This document shows, in pieces, positions 1 through 7,300 of a stretch of 13,414 nt of DNA. The stretch comes from Baffinella frigidus (lineage: Eukaryota > Cryptophyceae > Cryptomonadales > Baffinellaceae). Each line of letters opens with the position of its first letter. The first letter of the stretch is position 1. Under the pieces are notes generated by a model. That model saw nothing but the letters and a program-made list of their open reading frames with translations, had not been told where the DNA came from and made no database searches. Where the stretch lies: NCBI GenBank assembly GCA_026770585.1, contig MU646822.1, forward strand, positions 193,363 through 206,776. Reading direction: 5' to 3'. The position numbers and the translations under genes are program-made.

Positions 1-134
1 TCCGGGGAAACCTATTTTTCTTTAGTTTGATGGCAAGGAAAATTACTACACAAATGCTTTAATATTACTAATAAGAACGAATTGTGTAGTAATTTTCCTT
101 GCCATCAAATTAAAGAAATATAGGTTTCCCCGGA
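1..134. mobile_element. MITE-like palindromic element, family A copy 1
   Basis: The two ends are inverted copies of each other over about 50 bp, starting TCCGGGGAAACC and ending GGTTTCCCCGGA, around an AT-rich centre. A TA follows the right end; the left flank lies outside the window. It is about 90% identical to the copy at 982-1114. It encodes nothing, so it would be a non-autonomous DNA element. Confidence 0.85.
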
Positions 135-392
135 TAAACGTGTCAGCCATCCGTGAAGGCCTTGTCCAAGGTGGTCGAGAGTTTGGGGTGTAGGGTTTGG
201 GGGTTGGGGGTTAGGGGGTAGGGGTAGACATAGCTGCCACGTGGCACGACACCCAGTCCTAGCACAGCACAAAAAATGTTTCATAGTTCTCGAATCTAAA
301 AAAAGTTATGTCAAGTCACGGATTGTTAGTTGTGTAAAGTCACGGATTGTACGAATTTTAAAACCCTGTCAGTTCCTTGGGAGTCTTTCCCG
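135..392. other. Non-genic spacer with G-rich telomere-like tract
   Basis: No supported gene. Positions 180-232 are a degenerate run of TTTGGGGG/TTAGGGGG units resembling eroded TTTAGGG telomere repeat. The 14-mer AAGTCACGGATTGT, allowing a T/A change at its start, occurs twice between about 311 and 350. Confidence 0.4.
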
Positions 393-578
393 GGACCGCA
401 CGAGGCTATCCATGCGAACATATTCATAAGTTAATTATTGGATTATTGCCCAGGAAACACGCCAAAAGTCAGCATTTGATCACATTTCCGTACGGATGTC
501 CGTGCGGAAACGTGATCATTTCCCCACAAATATTGAAATGTCCTTTTTTTCTGTTCGTATGGATAGCCTCGTGTGGGA
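393..578. repeat. Palindromic element with nested hairpin
   Basis: The outer arms pair GCACGAGGCTATCCAT (left) with ATGGATAGCCTCGTGTG (right). Nested inside at 478-518 is a second, near-perfect hairpin whose arms begin TGATCAC and end GTGATCA around the loop TGT. Probably a MITE or a MITE inserted into another. Only one copy is seen here. Confidence 0.7.
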
Positions 579-732
579 AGTCTGGCTCTGTCTCATCTAT
601 TTGGGCTCACCAATGGGTTGATCCCGGGCTCTTTCCCGCGCCAAAGTTGACAGATTTGTGCCACAGGCCCAGCACGTCAACTTAGCAATAGTCAGCCAAC
701 CCGATCGAGGCAGAGCTAGGAATTGAGTCGGT
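579..732. other. Spacer without recognised gene
   Basis: No reading frame here looks like a real protein and no strong repeat was found. It lies between a palindrome and a reversed introner copy. Confidence 0.3.
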
Positions 733-835
733 GTGCCCGTGTGAGATGGGCCGAGTGTCAACTTTCCAGAGAAGTCAACATGCCCTGCAGGGGTTTCGGG
801 AGATGTACCGGCGCGCGAGTGGAGGGAGGGGGGAG
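733..835 (-). mobile_element. Reverse-oriented copy of the intron-3 introner (family D)
   Basis: Read on the minus strand, this closely matches the intron at 5223-5344. Both contain, in order, a C-rich start, CACTCGCGCGCCGG, a TTTCGGGAGA-type block, CATGTTGACTTCTCTGG, AAAGTTGACAC and a CACACGGGCAC end. No clear target duplication is seen around this copy. It shows that intron 3 is a repeated mobile sequence and not unique intron DNA. Confidence 0.75.
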
Positions 836-981
836 AAACGAAGAAGGCATCTGCCACAACCTGGGTTGACCCAAGAGAATTGATTGATTACACGACCAGC
901 ATGACCACATTGTAAGACCCCCTGCGGTTTTTTTGGTACTGCACGGATCAGGAGTTCTCTCGCAGACGTGTGACACACTTA

Positions 982-1114
982 TCCGGGGAAACTTTTTTTC
1001 TTTAGTTTGATGGCAAGAAAAATTACTACATAAATGCTTTAATATTACTAATAAGAACGAATTGTGCAGTAATTTTCCTTGCCATCAAACTAAAGAAAAA
1101 TAGGTTTCCCCGGA
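982..1114. mobile_element. MITE-like palindromic element, family A copy 2
   Basis: Arms are the same as in the copy at 1-134 (TCCGGGGAAAC...GTTTCCCCGGA). TA lies immediately outside both ends (980-981 and 1115-1116), consistent with a TA target duplication as in Tc1/mariner-type Stowaway elements. The centre is also nearly identical to copy 1. Confidence 0.88.
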
Positions 1115-1182
1115 TAAACACACTCCACGTTGTTGTAGAACCGAGGGGGGTTTGAGGGAGGTCCAGCTCTGCCTCCGTTACA

Positions 1183-1263
1183 GTGGACCTACCCTAACAC
1201 ATACCCGTCGGGGCCGGACTGATTGAGTATGTGTGTAGGGTAGGTATGCGTTATGGTGTCCAC
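1183..1263. repeat. Inverted repeat
   Basis: Arms GTGGACCTACCCTAACACAT and ATGTGTGTAGGGTAGGT...GTCCAC pair with short interruptions. The ACCCTAACAC motif also occurs in the arms of the next palindrome at 1334-1550, so the two may be related. Confidence 0.55.
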
Positions 1264-1333
1264 CCTTCAGGCATACTTCCTTGCAGGGGGAAATCGGGGG
1301 CCGGCCGAAGGAGTACGTGTGGAGGGTACGTAC

Positions 1334-1550
1334 GTGTTACGGTAGCCTGTGTTAGGGTAGGCGGACTGTAATCAGGGCCCCACACCCGAAAAAAATTAAT
1401 TGATCTTTACTACAGGATAAAGGTCGAATATAATCACTTTAGATGGAGCCATTTATTCGACCTTTATCCTGTAGTAAAGATTGGTATAAATTTGTTTGTT
1501 GCGGGGCCCTGATTACAGTCCGCCTACCCTAACACAGGCTACCGTAACAC
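1334..1550. repeat. Long near-perfect palindromic element
   Basis: Outer arms run from GTGTTACGGTAGCCTGTG to CACAGGCTACCGTAACAC, through GGCGGACTGTAATCAGGGCC and its complement. Inner arms contain TTTACTACAGGATAAAGG and its complement. Part of the right arm (CTACCCTAACACAGGCTACC) is repeated at once at 1551-1573. Probably a MITE. Confidence 0.8.
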
Positions 1551-1589
1551 CTACCCTAACACAGGCTACCGTATATAAATTTATATCAC

Positions 1590-1628
1590 GCTCTACGGAG
1601 CTCCGGAGCTCCGTTGGCTCCGTAGAGC
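1590..1628. repeat. Compact GC-rich hairpin
   Basis: CTCTACGGAGC pairs with GCTCCGTAGAG, and the intervening part holds a further GGAGCTCC palindrome. Role unknown; it may be the end of a small element. Confidence 0.55.
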
Positions 1629-1977
1629 CAATGTGGTAGGACTTGGCCAAATCGACCTTCGAACTTGCGAGATGCGAACTTCTAGATGGACCCTTTTGGA
1701 CATGTAGTGTTTTAAATTCAAAGCCTCATTCCTTCTCTCCTCCGAATCTCTCTGAATCTGGGAGGTAAAGAATGGTCCGATTTTTCCAGGGGAAAAATAG
1801 TGGCCTGAAAACTCGATTTTCAACCAGCCTTTTCTCAAACACTCGTCAATTATTTTCTGATATTTTTGGCTAAGAGTGGTCACGCCGACCTCGCCTTCAA
1901 AACGACCTGAAGGACATGGGGGAAATTATTTCGTCTTCCAAATCATTTTCTCGTCCAGAAAAGGGGACCAATTTAGG
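1629..1977. other. AT-rich spacer without supported gene
   Basis: About 350 bases between two palindromic repeats. A minus-strand frame is open across 1593-1883 and slightly beyond, but it runs into the hairpin at 1590-1628, has no recognisable domain and no clear start. I see no other structure. Confidence 0.3.
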
Positions 1978-2178
1978 TAGAGCTGGTCTCTCATGAGTTG
2001 ACACTTTTCGGACCTCGAAAAACTTCCAAACTTCCAAACTCTTTTAGTCAACTCACCTGAAATTTACTACAGCGAAATTTACGCTGTGGTAAATTTCGTA
2101 CGAGTTGACTAAAAGAGTTTGAAAATTTAGAAGTTTTTCGAGGTCCGAAAAGTGTCAACTCATCAGAGACCAGCTCTA
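1978..2178. repeat. Long palindromic element (TAGAGCTGGTCTCT arms)
   Basis: The left arm starts TAGAGCTGGTCTCT, then GAGTTGACACTTTTCGGACC; the right arm is its complement, ending AGAGACCAGCTCTA. Inner arms share ACTCTTTTAGTCAACTC. It abuts a half copy of family A, suggesting it landed in or next to that element. Confidence 0.8.
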
Positions 2179-2188
2179 ACACACCTCG

Positions 2189-2257
2189 TAGTAATATTAA
2201 ATCATTCGTGTAGTAATTTTCATTGGAATCAAATGAAAGAAAATATGTTTCCCCGGA
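2189..2257. mobile_element. Right half of a family A element
   Basis: It ends GTTTCCCCGGA followed by TA, as the two full family A copies do, and contains GTAGTAATTTTCATTGGAATC corresponding to their right arm. The left half is missing; the palindrome at 1978-2178 lies where it would be. Confidence 0.6.
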
Positions 2258-2325
2258 TAAGAAGAGCGCACGGCGGACGGGGCTGAGCAATCTCATAGGA
2301 ATGCGGTTTGGATTTAAAAATGTCT

Positions 2326-2398
2326 GACAATGAATTTTACTACACATAACGAGTTTTACTAGTAATATTGAAGCATTCGTGTAGAAATTTTCATTGAA
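2326..2398. repeat. Degenerate palindrome related to family A
   Basis: CAATGAATTTTACTACAC pairs imperfectly with GTGTAGAAATTTTCATTGA around a TTTTACTAGTAATATT centre like that of family A. The outer TCCGGGG ends are absent. Likely a decayed or related element. Confidence 0.45.
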
Positions 2399-2450
2399 TC
2401 CAAAAGTTTTAAATTAAAAGCGTTTTCCTATGAAATCGTCAGACGAGGTC

Positions 2451-2600
2451 ATCCAGGAACATGTTCAATTTAAAACAAAAATGGCCCATCAAACCGGATT
2501 CTGCCCTAATCAAATTTACTTAGGGCCCTAATTAAACTTCTTTCAACTCCTATGAACACATAGGAGTCCCCTTCCATTTAAATTAAACGTGTCCCCAGAT
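2451..2600 (+). mobile_element. MITE-like element, family B copy 1 (150 bp)
   Basis: Ends are ATCCAGGAACATGTTCAATTT and AAATTAAACGTGTCCCCAGAT, imperfect inverted repeats. The interior contains CATCAAACCGGAT and TCAAATTTACTTAGGGCCC. Same length and orientation as the copy at 5703-5852, and inverted relative to 2641-2790. Confidence 0.8.
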
Positions 2601-2640
2601 TAGAGGGGAGGACCAGCAGGGCAGATGCGAGCGCGAGCTA

Positions 2641-2790
2641 ATCCGGGGACATATTTAATTTTAAAGAAAACGATGCCCCATCTGTTCATAGGAGTTGGAC
2701 GAAGGTTAATTAGGGCCCTAAGTAAATTCAATTAGGGCCCGAATCCGGTTTGATAGGCCATTTTCTTTGAAATTAGACATGTCCCCGGAT
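2641..2790 (-). mobile_element. MITE-like element, family B copy 2 (150 bp, inverted)
   Basis: Read on the minus strand it matches copy 1 throughout, beginning ATCCGGGGACATGTCTAATTT. It lies 40 bp from copy 1, so the pair forms a large palindrome over 2451-2790. The 40-bp spacer (starting TAGAGGGGAGGACCAGCAGG) is repeated directly after this copy at 2791-2835. Confidence 0.8.
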
Positions 2791-2861
2791 TAGAGGGGAG
2801 GACCAGCAGGGCGGAGGCGAGCGCGAGCGCGAGCTGTCTCTGCGCCATGGCGGGTCGACCT

Positions 2862-2941
2862 GGGTCCAGGGTTGATTGTTCAGGGTCCAGAGTTGATTGC
2901 TCAGGGTCCAGGGTTGATTGAGGGTCCAGGGTTGATTGCTC
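2862..2941. repeat. 21-bp minisatellite, about four units
   Basis: Tandem units of GGGTCCAGGGTTGATTGCTC, with one shortened unit. Translation gives only low-complexity peptide, so no coding role is claimed. Confidence 0.8.
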
Positions 2942-3411
2942 TGTGGGGAGGAAGAGGGGTGTGTCAGGTTGAGCAACGCCTATCCGATAACCAACTCCTT
3001 CGATTTAGGGTCCGTCGAAAGATCTTGAGAAGGTTGAGGGGGCAGGGTTGGGCGTTAGTACTGGGCATGTCCTGGAGAGACACTCAGAAGCCGGAACGCG
3101 GAGAGGATCCCCGCCACAGCGATCTGAGAGCTCTCCGGGACCGGGAACCGAGAAAGGACGAGGCTCAGCCGTAGATGCATCCCCAGCTTCAGCTCAACCC
3201 TGGGCACACGACTGTTCGGCGGTCATCTGGGGGTCTCGAGACTCAAGAGGTTCGCAGCACACCACTGTGGCTGGTGTGGCGTTGAAAAAAGAGGAGACAC
3301 GGCGCTGCCAAGAAGCTGTAGGGAGACGGGAAGAGCTTCACCTGCAATAGCGAGGGACTGCAGGGGCGAGATGGGCCTTGGATGAAAAAGCTTGATGGTC
3401 AAAATCCAAAA
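2942..3411. other. Spacer without recognised gene
   Basis: Short overlapping frames occur on both strands, but none has a recognisable domain or a consistent start. It lies downstream of the minus-strand gene candidate and may hold its 3' untranslated region. Confidence 0.3.
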
Positions 3412-3873
3412 TCAAGTTTTTTCTCCACTTTGGGCTGGTCTGCTGTGCATAGCCGCTGCTGGCTCCAGTGAGCTTGCTGCTGCGGTCGTTGACAGCAGGG
3501 TACGCTCCTCCCGCTGGCACTTTGTCCTGGCCAGGTGTAGCGCCGAGCCTCGCAGCCAGGGTCCGCACGCAAGCCCTGTAACTTGTCGGTCAGGGCTTTT
3601 GGGGCGTATCGTAGCTGCATGCGCTTGCCACCAGCTCCCAAGGCCTCCGTCACAATTTTTACGATAAATCCAGCTGTGATTCTGAAGGGGAACGGGAAGT
3701 GCGGGAAGGCTGGGGGGTCAACGGATGCCCTGTGCTTCTCCCCACCCGTCTGCAGTGGGGACAAGGTCTGCCTGCTGGCGCTTGCTGGGCAGACACGGTT
3801 CTCGAGGGCAGCGGCAGCCTCCCATGCAAATCACGATTGCCCCAAAGGCAGTTGTACTCATGTTTCTGCCCAT
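3412..3873 (-). CDS. Hypothetical small protein, three exons with short introns
   Basis: Not recognised. On the minus strand three open segments join in frame through two GT-AG introns: exon a 3746-3873, exon b 3583-3681, exon c 3412-3526. The introns are 3682-3745 (64 nt, acceptor preceded by TTCCCCTTCAG) and 3527-3582 (56 nt, ending CTGGCCAG). Junction phases agree at both joins and the model ends at TGA, giving about 113 residues. Visible parts are a hydrophobic N-terminal stretch (TAFGAIVICMGG), cysteines in GGCRCPREPC, a hydrophobic AGFIVKIVTEALGAG segment and a polar Ser/Ala-rich tail. I took the first ATG of the frame; the frame stays open a little upstream, so an earlier exon is possible. 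It is divergent from the F-box/WD40 gene, with about 150 bp between starts. Matching phases at two independent junctions support it, but no homology can be claimed and it could be chance. Confidence 0.35.
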
Positions 3874-4020
3874 GATTGCCCCCAGCCAGCAGCGTCTGCT
3901 GTGCTGGCATGCCAAACAGCTTTCTCCTGAACCAGGTCAGGGCTGACCGCGACGCGTCTGGCCGGTGTGGCAGGTGCTTGACCTCAGAAGGCTCCGTCCC
4001 GACAGAAGCAGGTCGGAGGC
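3874..4020. promoter_or_regulatory. Candidate divergent intergenic region
   Basis: It separates the minus-strand gene candidate from the F-box/WD40 gene, so it would have to hold both upstream regions if both start sites are right. No TATA box or other element is evident. The F-box frame has an in-frame stop at 3979-3981. Confidence 0.25.
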
Positions 4021-4302
4021 ATGGGGGGGAAACGCCGAGCACAGCCATCGGGGGGGGGCATGGCGGCGACAAGCGGGGATGGTGGAGCGACGCCGGTGGG
4101 GGCGTCGCGGAAGCGTCCGACGCGGGGGCTGAGTGTGGGTGGCGGTGCTGGGTCGGCGGGGGCTGGCTCGTGCGGGCAGGATGAGTCGGACTGGAGCCTC
4201 TTGGTTCCCGTGACGATGTGTCTGGCGATGCGGTGTCACGCGGGCGCGCTGGCCAGGAGGAAGGCAGCGCTGGAGGCTGCGGTGGATGCAGCGCTGCGGA
4301 AG
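4021..4302 (+). CDS. Exon 1: N-terminus of F-box/WD40 protein
   Basis: 94 codons from the first ATG after an in-frame stop at 3979-3981; a second ATG at 4060 is an alternative start. The first half is Gly/Ala/Ser-rich with basic residues and looks disordered. The end ([17 protein letters not shown]) looks helical. The exon ends CTGCGGAAG before a GTGATG donor. The same 11 bases, CTGCGGAAGGT, recur across the acceptor at 4437-4447, and joining gives an uninterrupted frame (ALRK then VVTEFG). If the intron were not removed, the frame would run through the repeated family C sequence and lose the F-box. Confidence 0.65.
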
Positions 4303-7300
4303 GTGATGAGAGAGATTGATAATTTATTGCCAAACAATCAGCGTCAGTGCCGCGCATACTACGCATTGTGCCACTCACTGTACCCCGTGTCGGCCGCTCA
4401 TACGAGCATTTTCCGGATGGATTCTAACTCCACCTCCTGCGGAAGGTGGTCACGGAGTTCGGGTGCCAGGAGACCAGGGTCGAGTGGACAACCGTGGGGC
4501 CGAGCAAGGACACGATGCAGCGGATTCTGCCGTTGCTGTTGGAACGCGTGGAGCCAGCACGGGTAGCGCAATGCTTCCAGGTGTGCACTTCTGCGTGTCG
4601 TCCAGTTCGCGGAGCGCTGTGCTCGATCGCATCTCGGAACATGCCAGAATCTGTCCATATAAAAGGCGTAAGATAGAATCATCGTATGCCTAAAATAGCA
4701 CACACACCCTTATCTTTGGCGTCGGAAGCCTAAGATAGCGGGACAGAATCTGTCTTGTTCCGAATTTAGATCGCAATGCTCCTCGCCTAGCTTCCTTCCT
4801 TGCTTCCTTGCTCCTACGATGAACGAACTAGCTCCTTCCTTGCTTCCTTGCTCCCACAATGAACGAACTAGCTCCCTTGCTCCCTTACTCCCTTGCTCCC
4901 TGCGTCCCTGCCGCCCTGCCCCCCCGTCTCCCAGTCACCCTACCACCCTACAGGGGTACCTCGCTCATAAGAAACTGCTCCCCCCCTAGGACCACCGTAC
5001 GGCCCTAGGCATAACCCTACTGTAGGGTCCTAGGAGAACGCGTTTTCTTATGCGCGAGGTACCCCTGTACCACCAGGTGTGCAAGACGTGGGAGCTTGAG
5101 CTAGAGGCTCGGGGAGTCTGCCGCAAGACCTTGCACCTCTGTTCAGCGCTCGCAGCATCCCAAGAGTTCGAGGATTTCGAGCGCCTTCGGCTCAGCGTTC
5201 AGCGGCGACTCGCCGGGGACAGGTCCCCCCCACCCCCCCTCCACTCGCGCGCCGGACCTTCTCCCGAAAACCTCTCAGGGCATGTTGACTTCTCTGGAAA
5301 GTTGACACGCAGCCCTTCTCACACGGGCACGCCACTGGGGACAGGGACGCCGCCGGTGTCGAGAAAGCCATTTGGCTGGACTCCAGTGCTTTCCTGGAGA
5401 GATCGATGCGATGGGAAGGGAGCCTGCTCGAGTATTTGCAGGAAGCCTCGCAGGAGCCCGACGCGAGCTTCGTGTCGCGTGGGGCAGTCTCGACTGCGCA
5501 CAGCCTCAGTTTGCCGCTGGTTCGGTGGGTTGGCAAGCCGCAGGGGGGGGGTCCGGGGTTGGACACGCGGGATGGGCACAAGGGGAAAGTGGGCTTGGTG
5601 GCGTTCTCGCCTGATGGAAAGCGCGTCGTCAGCGGGTCGGATGACAACCGCTTGAAGATCTGGGACACCGCGACCGGAGCCGAGGTGAGAATCCCTGAGT
5701 TCATCCGGGAACATGTTTGATTTGAAAGAAAATGGCCTATCAAACCGGATGGTCGCCCTAATCAAATTTACTTAGGGCCCCAATTAAACTTCGTCCAACG
5801 CATATGGACAAATCGGGATCCAGTTTCTTTTAAATTAAACATGTCCCCGGATCAGAGCGTGTGCGTTCAGTGTTTCGAGTTGATAGGTTTCTGGGGGGGG
5901 CTGGCGTTACCTGGAGGAGAGAGTTCATCTCGGAAGATAACTGAATCAGTTCCTTTTCAATAGGAGGTTGAATAGGAGAAAGTAGTAGGGCATGGTAAAT
6001 TCAATTAAGCCTCCTAATAAAATGAAAACGCTGATTAGGGAACTGATTCAGTTATCTTCTGCGATGAGAGCGACCGGAGCCGAGGTGAGCAGCTTTGTAG
6101 GAGAGATCAGTGAGGGTGGTGAGATGACGGGTGTGAGTTGCGGAGTTTTCGAACATTCCTTGTGTTGGAAGTGGGTCTGCGGAGGGACTAAGCTAGACAT
6201 GAGAGGAGGTGATCGCAAAAGTCAACCCCCCCTGGCCACAACGTCAACTTTTGCCAGCTTCCAAGAATATCTTGGAACTTGCCCTTGCGTTGACTTTTGA
6301 TTAACCACCACCACGTCTAAAGTGGTTGGGTGGCAGGTGTGTACGCTGAAGGGTCAGTACTCTTACGGTAAGATGGTCTCGGCCGCGTTCTCGCTGGATG
6401 GTATGGTCTGAGGTCAATCAAACGTCAACTCAAGGGCAAGTTCCAAGATATTCTTGGAAGCTGGCAAAAGTTGACGTTGCGGCCAGGGGGAGTGGAGGGC
6501 CACTTAGCAGCGGCCGAGTTCCTTCCCCCCCGCATATCCGGGGGAAATGCGGTTAGAATCCGATGCAAATGGACAATATTCTAGTACGAATCGTTTAGAT
6601 AGACTGTATCCGTGAAGCCCCCGGTGGCTGCTAAGTGGAGTGAGTGGCAGGTGTGTACGCTGAAGGGTCCCCACTCTTACGGTGAGGTGGTCTCAGCTGC
6701 GTTCTCACCGGACGGTACGCGCGTCGTCAGCGGGTCAACGGACCGGCGCGTGATTCTCTGGGACGCCAAGACCGGGACCGAGGTGAGCAGCGTTGTGGGA
6801 TTTAATCGCGGCGAGTATATATATGATAAATATGTGAGCGGGGATCTCCGATCCGTTTTTGCAATGAAAATTACTACACACCTGGATGTTTCGGTCACGT
6901 TCCAAACCAGGTGTGTAGAAATTTTCATTGCAAATCGGATCGGAGATCCCCGCTCACATATGTATCATAAATACTCGTCCGGATGAGATTATTGCGTTCA
7001 GTGTGGTGGTGTGGCGGGTGTGTTTCGCGGGCGTTTGCTGCAGGGGTTGCCTTGCAGGCGGTCTGAGATGAGTGAGGGTTGCAGGTGTTCAAGTTGGAGC
7101 AGCACTTGAACACCTCTTGGGGACTGTGTTCTCACATTTCGGGCCGAGTTTCCGTTACCTTGTCCGTAGGAACCCCCCTATGCCCCTACGGATTGCCTTC
7201 CGTAGGATCCTAGGTCCTATCGCTTAGGGTTTGTTCAAAATCCCTTCAAAATCCGCTGTGTGGGGTTCCAGGTGTTCAAGTTTTCGCAGCACTTGGGCAC

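Larger units (their letters stand above)
4581..5076 (+). mobile_element. Intron 2: composite introner with 11-bp target duplication
   Basis: A 496-nt intron. CCAGGTGTGCA occurs exactly at 4577-4587 and 5073-5083 with the AG|GT splice junction inside. Contents: two 40-bp tandem units at about 4791-4875 (CTTGCTTCCTTGCTCC then GAACGAACTAGCT), a C/T-rich tract to about 4948, and a palindrome at 4949-5069 with arms ACAGGGGTACCTCGC and GCGAGGTACCCCTGT. It may be one insertion that later took up others. Confidence 0.75.

Noticed and set aside
1593-1883. A 96-codon minus-strand frame in AT-rich DNA
   Set aside because: The composition is protein-like, but there is no motif, the end lies in a hairpin repeat and the start is a non-ATG codon. 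It may be a relic; not enough to call.
2048-2347. A 99-codon minus-strand frame
   Set aside because: It overlaps a palindrome and a half family A element, so its codons are element sequence.
1-2860. A transposase gene for the palindromic elements
   Set aside because: None of the frames in this region is long enough or shows transposase motifs. The elements appear non-autonomous.
3659-4378. A 239-codon open frame on the minus strand
   Set aside because: It runs antisense through exon 1 and into intron 1 of the F-box gene, is Pro/Ser/Thr/His-rich as expected for the complement of GC-rich coding DNA, and has no domain. The spliced model at 3412-3873 uses a different frame with consistent junctions.
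4791-4948. A microsatellite of independent origin or a promoter CT-tract
   Set aside because: It lies inside intron 2, whose boundaries carry the exact 11-bp duplication, and its repeats are a simple 40-bp duplication with CT-rich filler. Nothing supports a promoter.
5050-5655. A 201-codon plus-strand frame across intron 3
   Set aside because: It reads through the family D element and then follows the wrong frame in exon 4; the WD40 motif [12 protein letters not shown] is in the other frame, reached only by removing 5223-5344.
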